NCBI RefSeq assembly: GCF_000768065.1
Contig: NZ_JRKM01000001.1
Span: 744,001-808,000 of the forward strand
DNA from: Aquabacterium sp. NJ1
Lineage (GTDB): Bacteria; Pseudomonadota; Gammaproteobacteria; Burkholderiales; Burkholderiaceae_C
Length of the DNA stretch: 64,000 bases
Direction of reading: 5' to 3'
A program made the position numbers and the translations under genes. Positions 1 to 8,486 of this stretch are shown piece by piece. Every line of letters starts with the position of its first letter. Within the stretch, counting starts at the first letter, position 1. A model generated the notes under the pieces. The model saw only the letters and a program-made list of their open reading frames with translations, had not been told where the DNA came from and made no database searches.

Positions 1-28
1 ATCTATTCGGTTTGACCGTGAGCAGGCA

Positions 29-1084
29 TCAGGCAGCGCGTGGCGCAGACGGGAAGTCCGCATCCAGCACCACGCGATAGCGGGCCTTGCCGGCACGCAG
101 GTGCTCCAGCGCATCGTTGATGCGGCTCATCGGGAAATGTTCGGTTTGCGGCTCGATGCCATGGCGTGCGGCGAATTCGAGCATGGTGTCAATGTCCTGG
201 CGCGAGCCGGTGGGCGACCCCGACACGCTGCGCTGGCCACCAATCAAAGGGAAGGCTTCCACTTCCATCGGCTGAGGCAGGATGCCGACCAGATGCAGGC
301 GGCCATTGGGCGCCAGCGTGCTCATCAGCGCCCTCCAGTTCAACATGACGTTGACGGTGACCAGCACCATGTCCAGGCGGCCAGCGATCTGCTTCATGGA
401 CTTGGCATCCACACTGGACACCACGTTGTGCGCCCCCAGCTGCAAGGCCTCTTCGCGCTTGGACTCGCTGGACGTGAAGGCCGTGACCTCACAGCCCCAG
501 GCGCGCGCAAACTTCAAGGCCAGGTGCCCCAGCCCACCAATACCGACCACGCCCACACGGTGCGTCGGCTTGATGCCAAAGTTCAGGAAAGGCGAAAACA
601 CGGTGATGCCACCGCACAGCAGCGGGCCCGCCTTGGATGGATCCAGCTTTTCAGGGATGGGGCAAGTCCACAACCAATGAGCGCGCACGCGTTCGGCAAA
701 ACCACCGTGATGCCCCACGATGGTCGGCACACCGGCACGGCACAACTGCGGCTCGCCGCCCAGGCAGCTCTTGCAGGACATGCAGCTGCCCGCCATCCAG
801 CCGATGCCCACGCGCTGCCCCAGCTTGAGCCCCTTGGTGTTCGAGCCCAAGGCCACCACGGTCCCGACCACCTCGTGCCCCCCAACGATCGGATACGCCG
901 AAAAGCCCCATTCGTTGTCGATCAGGGACAGGTCGGAATGGCACAGGCCGCAGTGCTCGACGCGGACCTCAACCTCTTCAGAACCAAGCGGGCCGGCGTC
1001 GTACTCGAAACGCTGCAGAGGCTTGGAGGCCTCCTGCGCAGCCCAGGCATGAACAGTGGTAGGCGAGTTGGTCGATGTGGTCAT
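29..1084 (-). CDS. Zinc-dependent alcohol dehydrogenase (medium-chain, YahK/Ahr-like)
   Basis: Likely a cytosolic NAD(P)H-dependent alcohol/aldehyde oxidoreductase of the medium-chain family (351 aa, normal length). Visible motifs are the catalytic-zinc Cys in HCGLCHSD (about residue 47), the GGHEVVG signature (about 68), a four-Cys structural zinc loop (GSCMSCKSC ... C, about 100-115) and a Rossmann GxGxxG (GIGGLGH, about 180). The ATG at 1084 is preferred because an AAGGA lies about 10 nt upstream; an upstream TTG touches that AAGGA directly. The gene lies 79 bp downstream of pheS on the same strand, where many bacteria have pheT, so it may be read from the translation operon. Substrate is not predictable from sequence. 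Confidence 0.88.
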   Translation of the reverse strand: MTTSTNSPTTVHAWAAQEASKPLQRFEYDAGPLGSEEVEVRVEHCGLCHSDLSLIDNEWGFSAYPIVGGHEVVGTVVALGSNTKGLKLGQRVGIGWMAGSCMSCKSCLGGEPQLCRAGVPTIVGHHGGFAERVRAHWLWTCPIPEKLDPSKAGPLLCGGITVFSPFLNFGIKPTHRVGVVGIGGLGHLALKFARAWGCEVTAFTSSESKREEALQLGAHNVVSSVDAKSMKQIAGRLDMVLVTVNVMLNWRALMSTLAPNGRLHLVGILPQPMEVEAFPLIGGQRSVSGSPTGSRQDIDTMLEFAARHGIEPQTEHFPMSRINDALEHLRAGKARYRVVLDADFPSAPRAA

Positions 1085-1163
1085 GACGGGCAATCCTTCT
1101 CAATGGCTGATACGGGCGCAAGGCATCACACAGGGCTCACTGGCGTGGGGGCCAGCCAGCACC

Positions 1164-2213
1164 TTACTGGAACTGCTGCAAAAAGCGCAGATCGCCTTCG
1201 TAGAACAGGCGCAAATCATTCACGCCATAACGCAGCATGGTCAGGCGATCCGGCCCCAGGCCAAAGGCAAAACCGATGTACTGCTCGGGGTCCAGGCCGA
1301 AATTGCGCACCACGTTAGGGTGCACCTGCCCCGCCCCGCCGACTTCCAGCCAACGCCCCTTGAGCGGGCCCGACGAGAAGGCGATGTCGACCTCGGCCGA
1401 GGGCTCGGTAAACGGGAAGAAGGACGGGCGGAAGCGGATGTCCAGCTCGTCCGTTTCGAAGAAGGTGCTGAAGAAATCGCCCAGCACGGCCTTCAGGTCG
1501 GTGAAGCTGACCGACTCGCCGATCCACAGGCCTTCGCACTGGTGGAACATGGGCGAGTGCGTGGCATCGCTGTCCACGCGGTAGGTGCGGCCCGGCGCAA
1601 TGACGCGGATCTCGGGCATGCGCTCACCCTTCGCAATCAGCTCAGCATGGCGCTTGACGTGCTGCACGGCATAACGCACCTGCATCGGGCTGGTGTGCGT
1701 GCGCAGCAGGTGACCGCCTTCCACGTAGAAGGTGTCGTGCATGGAGCGCGCAGGATGGTCTTCCGGCGTGTTCAAGGCCGTGAAATTGAACCAGTCGGCT
1801 TCGATTTCCGGGCCATCGGCCACGGCAAAACCCATCGAACCGAAAATGCCTTCGATGCGCTCGATGCTGAGCGACACGGGGTGCAGACCACCCTCACCAC
1901 GACGGCGCCCCGGCAGGGTCACATCCAGGCTTTCTGCCTGCAATTGCGCGGCCAGCTCGGCATCGGCCAAGGCCTGACGGCGTGCATTCAAGGCGGCCTC
2001 GACCTGTTGCTTGGCCTGGTTGATGGCCGCGCCACGGGTCTTCTTCTCTTCGGGGCTGAGCGCCCCCATGCCCTTGAGCAACTCGGTCACGCTGCCGGAC
2101 TTGCCCAGGAAACGCGCCTTGGCGTTTTCAAGGTCGGCGGGGGTGGACGTAGCTGCAAACGCCTCTTGGGCGGAAAGCACCAGGGCCTGAAGATCGCTGT
2201 TGGGGTCGGTCAT
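1164..2213 (-). CDS. pheS: Phenylalanine--tRNA ligase alpha subunit
   Basis: Catalytic alpha subunit of the (alpha-beta)2 PheRS, charging tRNA-Phe in the cytosol; 349 aa, typical for the family. The N-terminal ~90 residues form the coiled-coil tRNA-binding arm. The class II core follows, with motif 2 around [11 protein letters not shown] and motif 3 near the C-terminus ([13 protein letters not shown]). The gene follows rplT in the conserved thrS-infC-rpmI-rplT-pheS order. An intrinsic terminator ends only 12 nt before its ATG, so expression should depend on read-through. The start has no strong Shine-Dalgarno sequence because the terminator U-tract occupies that region. The usual partner pheT is not adjacent. 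Confidence 0.97.
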   Translation of the reverse strand: MTDPNSDLQALVLSAQEAFAATSTPADLENAKARFLGKSGSVTELLKGMGALSPEEKKTRGAAINQAKQQVEAALNARRQALADAELAAQLQAESLDVTLPGRRRGEGGLHPVSLSIERIEGIFGSMGFAVADGPEIEADWFNFTALNTPEDHPARSMHDTFYVEGGHLLRTHTSPMQVRYAVQHVKRHAELIAKGERMPEIRVIAPGRTYRVDSDATHSPMFHQCEGLWIGESVSFTDLKAVLGDFFSTFFETDELDIRFRPSFFPFTEPSAEVDIAFSSGPLKGRWLEVGGAGQVHPNVVRNFGLDPEQYIGFAFGLGPDRLTMLRYGVNDLRLFYEGDLRFLQQFQ

Positions 2214-2225
2214 GATCTTTTGTCG

Positions 2226-2255
2226 AAAAAAAAGGCCAACACGATGTTGGCCTTT
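2226..2255 (-). terminator. Attenuator-like intrinsic terminator between rplT and pheS
   Basis: Read on the minus strand, AAAGGCCAAC-ATCGT-GTTGGCCTTT forms a perfect 10-bp stem followed by a run of eight T. It ends 12 nt before the pheS start. A weaker GC-rich hairpin (CCGGC-TTCACG-GCCGG, about 2271-2286) lies just upstream. E. coli has the pheM leader and attenuator at the same place, but here no Phe-rich reading frame is present. Confidence 0.85.
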
Positions 2256-2303
2256 AGTTCACCGGCCGTGAAGCCGGCGCAGCATCTTGCTGTCTGCTCT
2301 TTA

Positions 2304-2663
2304 TCAAGCAGCCAGTTGAGCCTTGGCCTTTTCAACGATGCTGGCAAAAGCAGCGGGGTCGTTGACAGCCATGTCAGCCAGCACCTTGCGATCGATTTCG
2401 ATCGAAGCCTTCTTGATACCAGCAATGAACTTGCTGTAGGTCAGGCCCAGTGCGCGGCTACCGGCGTTGATACGTGCGATCCACAGACGGCGGAACTCAC
2501 GCTTCTTGGCACGGCGGTCACGGTAGGCATATTGACCTGCCTTCATGACGGCTTGCTTGGCGATGCGGAACACGTTCTTGCGGCGACCACGGAAACCCTT
2601 GGCCAGGGCGAGAACTTTCTTATGACGAGCGCGGGCTGTTACACCACGTTTGACGCGAGGCAT
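2304..2663 (-). CDS. rplT: 50S ribosomal protein L20
   Basis: Ribosomal protein L20 (119 aa), which binds 23S rRNA early in 50S assembly. The protein starts [18 protein letters not shown] and has the basic [19 protein letters not shown] segment and C-terminal KAKAQLAA typical of the family. It lies 64 bp after rpmI, with infC upstream, in the normal translation-factor operon. In E. coli and Bacillus L20 represses its own operon by binding the infC-rpmI-rplT mRNA. Whether that happens here cannot be read directly, although the 214-bp infC-rpmI gap leaves room for such an operator. Confidence 0.98.
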   Translation of the reverse strand: MPRVKRGVTARARHKKVLALAKGFRGRRKNVFRIAKQAVMKAGQYAYRDRRAKKREFRRLWIARINAGSRALGLTYSKFIAGIKKASIEIDRKVLADMAVNDPAAFASIVEKAKAQLAA

Positions 2664-2727
2664 GGATTACTCCTTCGGCGTGAAAACTAAAACCAGATCG
2701 AGACTTGCTTGCTTTGTCGACAGCCGA

Positions 2728-2931
2728 TTACAGGCCAGCGAAAGGCAGCATCTGAGCCATGTGGCCCATGTTGGTCTCGTGCACGTTCACAGCACCACGC
2801 AGGTGACGCTTGTTCTTCGTGGTCTTCTTGGTCAGGATGTGACGCTTGAAGGCTTGACCGCGCTTGACGGTACCACCCGGGCGAACGCGAAAACGCTTCT
2901 TCGCACTGCTCTTGGTCTTCATTTTGGGCAT
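2728..2931 (-). CDS. rpmI: 50S ribosomal protein L35
   Basis: Ribosomal protein L35, 67 aa. The start [20 protein letters not shown] and the lysine-rich [13 protein letters not shown] segment are diagnostic. It is cotranscribed between infC and rplT. The 214-bp gap upstream (2932-3145) is unusually long inside this operon. It contains a TACAAT hexamer on the minus strand near 3119-3124 that could be a secondary promoter -10 element, but I see no convincing -35. Confidence 0.97.
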   Translation of the reverse strand: MPKMKTKSSAKKRFRVRPGGTVKRGQAFKRHILTKKTTKNKRHLRGAVNVHETNMGHMAQMLPFAGL

Positions 2932-3145
2932 GTTCTGCTCCTTTTAAGTTGTTCCCGCCAGGCGCCGCGAATACCACTTTCGCGTCTTGATGGCCTGCAG
3001 GCACTTTGAATCGGGAAACGGCGACCAAACCGCAACCCGTTGCTGACACAGCGGGCTCACACCCACGCATCAGTCTTTTTGACGCCCCACGCCTCACAGC
3101 GAAGGGCGAAACTCAGCATTGTAGAAGAAATTTCAGCCCTTTGGC

Positions 3146-3694
3146 TTATTTCTTCTTTTTCGGGCCCAGCACCATGATCATCTGGCGGCCTTCCAGCTTG
3201 GGCATGTTCTCGACCACCGAACAATCGGTCAGGTCATCACGAACACGCTCCAGCAGCCGCATCCCCAGCTCCTGGTGGGTGATTTCACGACCACGGAAAC
3301 GCAGGGTCACCTTGCCCTTGTCGCCGTCTTCCAGGAAGCGTCGCAGGTTGCGCAGCTTGATCTGGTAGTCGCCTTCATCCGTACCTGGGCGGAATTTGAC
3401 TTCCTTGACTTCGATGACCTTCTGCTTGAGCTTGGCATCGTGAGCCTTCTTCTGCTCCTGGTACTTGAACTTGCCGTAGTCCATCAGGCGGCAGACAGGC
3501 GGATCCGCCGTGGCAGCCACTTCCACCAGATCCACGTCCGCTTCGCCGGCAAGGCGCAGCGCTTCCTGGATGCTGACGATACCAAGGGGTTCGTTCTCCA
3601 CGCCGTTCAGACGGACTTCGGGAGCCATGATTTCACGATTCAGCCGGTGCTTGCGCTCGTCATTGCGCGTACGGCGGTCAAAGAAGTTAGCGAT
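3146..3694 (-). CDS. infC: Translation initiation factor IF-3 (non-canonical ATC start)
   Basis: IF-3 binds the 30S subunit, checks initiator tRNA and start-codon pairing, and prevents premature 50S joining. The core from [13 protein letters not shown] to the lysine-rich end GPKKKK covers the IF3-N and IF3-C domains. I place the start at an ATC codon (3694), giving 182 aa beginning (M)[18 protein letters not shown], close to the family's usual ~180 aa. A clean AAGGA lies 7 nt upstream, whereas the upstream ATG at 3730 would add 12 unconserved residues. Rare AUU/AUC/AUA starts in infC are well known and underlie IF-3 autoregulation. The gene lies between thrS and rpmI. Confidence 0.93.
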   Translation of the reverse strand: MANFFDRRTRNDERKHRLNREIMAPEVRLNGVENEPLGIVSIQEALRLAGEADVDLVEVAATADPPVCRLMDYGKFKYQEQKKAHDAKLKQKVIEVKEVKFRPGTDEGDYQIKLRNLRRFLEDGDKGKVTLRFRGREITHQELGMRLLERVRDDLTDCSVVENMPKLEGRQMIMVLGPKKKK

Positions 3695-3818
3695 GTCGAA
3701 TTCCTTTTGGCAACGGGCTGTTTCGCTCAACCCGCACCGGTTAACCTTGATTCACGCCCTGACAAACCTGCTGGCGCGTGCTTGACCCTTAACGACTGGG
3801 GAAAAGCACGCTCCCGCC

Positions 3819-5738
3819 TCAGGCCTTGCTGGCGATGTCTTGAGAGATCTTCTGGGAGAAGTCATCGAGTGACATCACACCGAGGTTCTGGTTGCCCCGG
3901 GCGCGCACGGCGACGGTGCCATCAGCCTTCTCCTTGTCACCGACAACGATGAAGTACGGCACCTTCTGCAACGAATGCTCGCGGATTTTATACGTGATTT
4001 TTTCGTTTCGCAAATCCAACTGGACCCTAAGTCCTTGTTTCTGCAGCGATTTGGCGATCTCTTGAGCGTAATCAGCCTGCGCGTCGGTGATATTGAGGAC
4101 CACCGCCTGCACCGGCGACAGCCAGACCGGCAGAGAACCCGCGTGCTGCTCGATCAGGATGCCGATGAAACGCTCCAGCGAACCCAGGATCGCACGGTGC
4201 AGCATCACGGGGTGCTTGCGCTCGCTGGTGTCGGCCACGTACTCCGCATTCAGACGCTGGGGCATGGAGAAATCGACCTGGATGGTGCCGCACTGCCAAT
4301 GGCGGCCGAGCGCATCCTTCAGCGTGTACTCGATCTTCGGGCCATAGAAGGCGCCATCACCGGCTGCAATGGTGAACTCGCTGCCCGTGGCGCGCAGGCT
4401 CTCCATCAAGGCGCTCTCAGCCTTGTCCCACACCTCGTCAGAGCCAATGCGCGCCGCGGGGCGTGTGGCCACCTTGTAAATGATGTCGGTGAAGCCAAAG
4501 TCCTTGTAGACGTTTTGCAGCAAGGCCGTGAAAGCCACGCACTCCGGCAGGATCTGGTCTTCGGTACAGAAGACGTGGCCGTCGTCCTGCGTGAAGCCTC
4601 GCACACGCATGATGCCGTGCAGACCACCCGAGGGCTCATTGCGATGGCACTGGCCGAACTCACCGTAACGCACCGGCAGATCGCGGTAGCTCTTTATGCC
4701 TTGATTGAAGATCAGGATGTGACCAGGGCAGTTCATCGGCTTGAGCGCGTAGTCGCGCTTTTCCGACTCGGTGGTGAACATGTGGTCGCGGTACTTGTCC
4801 CAGTGGCCGGTCTTCTCCCACAGCGTCTTGTCGATGATCTGCGGGCCCTTGACCTCCTGGTAGCCGTTGTCGCGGTAGATCTGGCGCATGTACTGCTCCA
4901 CCGCCTGCCACACCGTCCAGCCCTTGGGGTGCCAGAAGACCACGCCCGGCGCGTGATCGTCGATGTGGAACAGGTCCAACTCACGACCCAGCTTGCGGTG
5001 GTCGCGCTTCTCGGCCTCTTCCAGGCGAGTCAGGTAGAGCTGCAGGTCGTCCTTGGTGGTCCAGGCCGTGCCATAAACGCGCTGCAATTGCTCGTTGCGG
5101 TGGTCACCGCGCCAATAGGCGCCCGCCACCTTCATCAGCTTGAAGTGCTTGAGCTTGCCGGTGCTGGGCACGTGCGGGCCGCGACACAGGTCGGTGAAGG
5201 CGCCTTCGGCATACAACGACACATCCTGGTCAGCCGGAATGCTCTCGATGATCTCGGCCTTGTAGTGCTCACCGAGGCTCTTGAAGTAGGCCACGGCCTC
5301 ATCGCGCGGCAACACGCGGCGCTCGACCTTCTCGTCCTTCTTGGCTAGCTCACCCATCTTCTTTTCGATGGCCTCAAGATCCTCCGGCGTGAAGGGACGC
5401 TTGTAGGCGAAGTCGTAGTAGAAGCCGTCCTCGATGGTCGGGCCGATGGTCACCTGCGCATCAGGGAACAGCTCTTTGACGGCATAGGCCAACAAGTGGG
5501 CCGTGGAGTGGCGAATGATGTCCAGGCCATCCGCGTCCTTCTCGGTGATGATGGCCAGCTGGGTATCCGCCTCAATGCGGTAGCTGGTATCCACCAGGCG
5601 GGCAGCATCGCCCTGCCCCACACGGCCCGCCAGCGCGGCCTTGGCCAGGCCAGCACCGATGGACCCGGCCACCTCGGCAACCGTCACCGGCCCGGGGAAT
5701 TCACGCCTGGAACCATCGGGCAATTGAATCGAAATCAT
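3819..5738 (-). CDS. thrS: Threonine--tRNA ligase
   Basis: Class II threonyl-tRNA synthetase, 639 aa, full length. Domain order is the N-terminal TGS domain (1-60, [16 protein letters not shown]), the editing/SAD domain with the HSTAHLL motif (about 77) and CRGPHV (about 185), the catalytic core with the [10 protein letters not shown] motif and a C-terminal anticodon-binding domain (about 540-639). It is first in the operon thrS-infC-rpmI-rplT-pheS. About 180 nt upstream is a Thr-rich leader peptide followed by an intrinsic terminator. This suggests that thrS, and through it the operon, is induced when charged tRNA-Thr is scarce. Confidence 0.98.
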   Translation of the reverse strand: MISIQLPDGSRREFPGPVTVAEVAGSIGAGLAKAALAGRVGQGDAARLVDTSYRIEADTQLAIITEKDADGLDIIRHSTAHLLAYAVKELFPDAQVTIGPTIEDGFYYDFAYKRPFTPEDLEAIEKKMGELAKKDEKVERRVLPRDEAVAYFKSLGEHYKAEIIESIPADQDVSLYAEGAFTDLCRGPHVPSTGKLKHFKLMKVAGAYWRGDHRNEQLQRVYGTAWTTKDDLQLYLTRLEEAEKRDHRKLGRELDLFHIDDHAPGVVFWHPKGWTVWQAVEQYMRQIYRDNGYQEVKGPQIIDKTLWEKTGHWDKYRDHMFTTESEKRDYALKPMNCPGHILIFNQGIKSYRDLPVRYGEFGQCHRNEPSGGLHGIMRVRGFTQDDGHVFCTEDQILPECVAFTALLQNVYKDFGFTDIIYKVATRPAARIGSDEVWDKAESALMESLRATGSEFTIAAGDGAFYGPKIEYTLKDALGRHWQCGTIQVDFSMPQRLNAEYVADTSERKHPVMLHRAILGSLERFIGILIEQHAGSLPVWLSPVQAVVLNITDAQADYAQEIAKSLQKQGLRVQLDLRNEKITYKIREHSLQKVPYFIVVGDKEKADGTVAVRARGNQNLGVMSLDDFSQKISQDIASKA

Positions 5739-5796
5739 GATGCTCTCTCAGCTTGTCTATGTGGATGCCCGCCACCAACTGGCAAAAGCAGGCAAC

Positions 5797-5823
5797 AAAA
5801 AAGCGCGGTGGTTGCCGCGCTTT
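5797..5823 (-). terminator. Attenuator terminator in the thrS leader
   Basis: On the minus strand, AAAGCGCGG-CAACCA-CCGCGC runs directly into TTTTTT. The stem is 6 GC-rich pairs, extendable to 9 with A-T pairs, and a T-tract follows. It lies 50 nt after the stop codon of the Thr-rich leader peptide and about 58 nt before the thrS ATG. That arrangement is expected for ribosome-mediated transcription attenuation. Confidence 0.85.
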
Positions 5824-5873
5824 CTGGTGTCAGTGCAAAAACAATTACATGGGCGAAAGCAGCGGCCAGCCGA

Positions 5874-5921
5874 CTAGACCTCGGTCGAGGTGAAAGTGGT
5901 GGTCGTCGTTCGCGGTGTCAT
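5874..5921 (-). CDS. Threonine-rich thrS leader peptide (attenuation control)
   Basis: A 15-codon open frame on the minus strand encodes MTPRTTTTTFTSTEV followed by TAG. Eight of the 15 residues are Thr, five of them consecutive, using all four classes of Thr codon except a bias to ACC. A purine-rich GGGAAAGG lies about 11 nt upstream. The 3' half of the frame contains a perfect inverted repeat (ACCTCG-AC-CGAGGT, 5878-5891) that could act as a pause hairpin. A further hairpin (CGCCTG-CCTCAA-CAGGCG as read on the plus strand, 5969-5986) and a TACAAT hexamer (minus strand, 5997-6002) lie upstream. The inferred role is that ribosome stalling at Thr codons prevents the downstream terminator from forming. 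No homology search was run, so translation itself is inferred. Confidence 0.8.
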   Translation of the reverse strand: MTPRTTTTTFTSTEV

Positions 5922-6029
5922 AACCGTTGATGCCTTTCCCGATTCTTACCAATTGTCTGCACGGAAGTCGCCTGCCTCAACAGGCGTGTTCTTCGCATTG
6001 TAGCCAGCAATCGTGACAACACCAGCCAC

Positions 6030-6725
6030 TCAACAACCCGCCGCCCTCTTGCGGGACTGGGTATCACGAACGCGCGCGGCCAGCACATCCATGTGCGCCG
6101 CATCGCCTCCTGTGCGCTGGGCCTGATTCAACTCACTCAGTTCAGTTGCCAGGGTAGAGCACGTGGTAGCCTTGGTAGCCGCCTTTCTGGCCGCGACATC
6201 CTCCACTTGAGGCTGCGCGCCCGCAGATGCCACACCAACACCACCCGACGGCACCTGATTGCCAATGCCCCCGGCAGCGCTGGGCTGCTGCACCTTGCTG
6301 GCAGCCTTCAGCAGCGCCGCAGCCTCATTGGCCTGATCCATCTCCTTGACGCAATCTGCCTCGATCGCACGGCGTACATCCAGCGAAGAGCCCCTGCGTC
6401 CGTACACATTGCGGGCCAGACCGACGTCTGCCCCCGGCTTGGTCAATTGCTCATCCAGCGTGCGACCCGACTCTTTTTCCCACATCAGCTTCTGCGCCGC
6501 CGTGCCACGAGCCGCACACACAGGATCAATCGACGCCGCGCCCACGCTTTGCCCTGCGGCCTGCCGGACATGACTCCCGACAGGCTTGCTCTCCACCCCA
6601 GCGCAAGGCCGATCCTGGTAGGTTGCTCCGCAGCGATACATGGTTTGCGCCTGAGCCGAGGCCGAAACCAGCAGGCCCGCCAGAGTCACCACCGCAAAAC
6701 GCGACACCGAAAATGAATCAAACAT
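6030..6725 (-). CDS. Secreted protein of unknown function with DUF4124-like N-terminus
   Basis: A 231-aa protein with an N-terminal signal peptide (hydrophobic FAVVTLAGLLVSASAQA, cleavage after AQA). The mature start TMYRCGATYQDRPCAG resembles the short Cys-containing region of DUF4124-type periplasmic proteins. The rest is Ala/Gln-rich and probably helical, ending in RKRAAGC. The start at 6725 (MFDSF) is chosen because GGAG sits 5 nt upstream; a longer frame begins 24 nt earlier. It stands alone between the thrS leader and the aceA terminator. Function unknown. Confidence 0.75.
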   Translation of the reverse strand: MFDSFSVSRFAVVTLAGLLVSASAQAQTMYRCGATYQDRPCAGVESKPVGSHVRQAAGQSVGAASIDPVCAARGTAAQKLMWEKESGRTLDEQLTKPGADVGLARNVYGRRGSSLDVRRAIEADCVKEMDQANEAAALLKAASKVQQPSAAGGIGNQVPSGGVGVASAGAQPQVEDVAARKAATKATTCSTLATELSELNQAQRTGGDAAHMDVLAARVRDTQSRKRAAGC

Positions 6726-6782
6726 GAGCACTCCCATCATGAATATCAAGCCATTCTAGGAATGCCCCAAGGCGCCAATCGC

Positions 6783-6809
6783 AAAAAAAACGGCGCCCGA
6801 AGGCGCCGT
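6783..6809 (-). terminator. Intrinsic terminator downstream of isocitrate lyase
   Basis: Minus-strand ACGGCGCC-TTCG-GGCGCCG followed by eight T: a strong stem closed by a UUCG tetraloop, 54 bp beyond the aceA stop. Confidence 0.93.
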
Positions 6810-6862
6810 CTTGATGTGCTGACTCAGCAAACAGGCTCGTTCGAAAACGAGGCCTGCCGCGA

Positions 6863-8179
6863 TCAGTGGAACTGTTCTTCTTCGGTCGAGCCGGTCAGGG
6901 CCTTCACGGAAGACGAACCACCTTGGATCACGGTGGTCACGTCGTCGAAGTAGCCAGCGCCCACTTCTTGCTGGTGCGACACGAAGGTGTAACCCTTTTC
7001 GCGAGCAGCGAATTCGGGCTCTTGCACCATGTTGGTGTAGTGCTTCATGCCTTCGCCGCGAGCGTAAGCGTGGGCGAACTGGAACGTGTTGAACCAGTTG
7101 ATGTGGATACCAGCCAGCGTGATGAACTGGTACTTGTAGCCCAGGGCCGACAGGTCTTCCTGGAAGGAAGCGATCTGCTTGTCGTCCAGGTTCTTCTTCC
7201 AGTTGAAGGAAGGCGAGCAGTTGTACGACAGCAGCTTGCCAGGGCAAGCGGCGTGCACGGCTTGGGCGAATTCGCGGGCGAAGCCGATGTCAGGCACGCC
7301 AGTTTCACACCAGACCAGGTCAGCGTAAGGAGCGTAAGCAACGCCACGGCTGATGGATTGCTCCAGGCCGTTCTTCACGCGGTAGAAGCCTTCTTGAGTG
7401 CGTTCGCCAGTCAGGAAAGGCTTGTCGTTTTCGTCGTAGTCGCTGGTCAGCAGGTTGGCGGCTTCAGCGTCGGTACGAGCCAGAACGATGGTGGGCACGC
7501 CCATCACGTCAGCAGCGAAACGAGCAGCGATCAGCTTTTCGATGGCTTCGCGGGTAGGAACCAGCACCTTGCCACCCATGTGACCGCACTTCTTCACAGC
7601 GGCCAGCTGGTCTTCGAAGTGAACGCCAGCAGCACCTGCGGCGATCATGTTCTTCATCAGTTCGAAAGCGTTCAGAACACCACCGAAACCGGCTTCAGCG
7701 TCAGCAACGATCGGCAGGAAGTAGTCAACGAAACCTTCGTCGCCGGGGTTGATGCCACGCGACCATTGGATTTCGTCAGCACGCTTGAACGTGTTATTGA
7801 TACGACGAACCATCGTGGGGACGGAGTCGTAGGCGTACAGCGACTGGTCGGGGTACATGGTTTCGGAGGTGTTGCCGTCAGCGGCAACTTGCCAACCCGA
7901 CAGGTACACAGCTTCCAGGCCAGCCTTGGCCTGTTGCATGGCTTGACCAGCGGTGATCGCGCCGAAAGCGTTCACGTAGCCCTTCTTGGCTTCGCCGTTC
8001 ACCTTCGCCCACAGCTTTTCAGCGCCGTTCTTGGCCAGGGTGTACTCGGGCTGCAGGCTGCCGCGCAGGCGCACGACGTCAGCAGCGGAGTAGCCGCGCT
8101 TGACAAGCTTCCAACGGGGGTTTTCGGCCCAGTCTTTTTCCAGGGCGGCGATTTGCTGTTCGCGGGTGAGTTTCGTCAT
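6863..8179 (-). CDS. aceA: Isocitrate lyase
   Basis: Splits isocitrate to succinate and glyoxylate, the first step of the glyoxylate shunt for growth on acetate and fatty acids. It has 438 aa, the normal length for the short bacterial form. The catalytic signature KKCGHMGGK is at residues 196-204, and the metal-site regions around [17 protein letters not shown] (about 151-167) are intact. Start ATG is preceded by GGAG. No malate synthase is adjacent. Upstream are a plausible sigma-70 promoter and a perfect 14-bp palindrome that may bind a regulator. A strong terminator closes the transcript. Confidence 0.97.
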   Translation of the reverse strand: MTKLTREQQIAALEKDWAENPRWKLVKRGYSAADVVRLRGSLQPEYTLAKNGAEKLWAKVNGEAKKGYVNAFGAITAGQAMQQAKAGLEAVYLSGWQVAADGNTSETMYPDQSLYAYDSVPTMVRRINNTFKRADEIQWSRGINPGDEGFVDYFLPIVADAEAGFGGVLNAFELMKNMIAAGAAGVHFEDQLAAVKKCGHMGGKVLVPTREAIEKLIAARFAADVMGVPTIVLARTDAEAANLLTSDYDENDKPFLTGERTQEGFYRVKNGLEQSISRGVAYAPYADLVWCETGVPDIGFAREFAQAVHAACPGKLLSYNCSPSFNWKKNLDDKQIASFQEDLSALGYKYQFITLAGIHINWFNTFQFAHAYARGEGMKHYTNMVQEPEFAAREKGYTFVSHQQEVGAGYFDDVTTVIQGGSSSVKALTGSTEEEQFH

Positions 8180-8224
8180 GACGAGATCTCCGGGGGTTGG
8201 TAGGGAAGTACTTGAAAACCCGCG

Positions 8225-8253
8225 ATTCTACGTTGCTTTGGCCGACTTGGCAA
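8225..8253 (-). promoter_or_regulatory. Predicted sigma-70 promoter of aceA
   Basis: On the minus strand TTGCCA (8253-8248) and TAGAAT (8230-8225) are separated by exactly 17 bp and lie about 46 bp upstream of the aceA ATG. The match to TTGACA/TATAAT is good. It is not experimentally known. Confidence 0.6.
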
Positions 8254-8261
8254 AGACTTAT

Positions 8262-8275
8262 GTCTTATATAAGAC
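8262..8275. promoter_or_regulatory. Perfect 14-bp palindrome GTCTTATATAAGAC, candidate operator upstream of aceA
   Basis: GTCTTATATAAGAC is its own reverse complement. It lies 8 bp upstream of the predicted aceA -35 box, and an extra AAGTCTT half-site lies between it and the -35. Short AT-centred palindromes of this kind are typical of GntR-type operators. The regulator is not identified here. Confidence 0.55.
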
Positions 8276-8486
8276 CCAACCCTTCATACGCGGGGTGAGT
8301 TCATGCCAAAAAGTTTGACGCAAAAAGGCAACAAGCCCGTAGGACCGCATCAAAAGACCGGTTTGCACCCTGTTGCGCAAGGGCTAGCCCCGAGTCGATT
8401 TGTCATTTTTTACGCGCAAAGTGAGCAGCGCAACGCCCCAAAAGCGTACAAACATAAAGCCAACGAACCGCGACAAGGAGAAGAAC

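Noticed and set aside
2256..2303. A Phe leader peptide like pheM in the rplT-pheS gap
   Set aside because: All minus-strand frames in the gap were read; the only short ATG frame has no Phe codon.
1056..2690. A 544-codon plus-strand frame over pheS and rplT
   Set aside because: It runs antisense to two unmistakable translation genes and ends inside rplT-side leader sequence; no motif.
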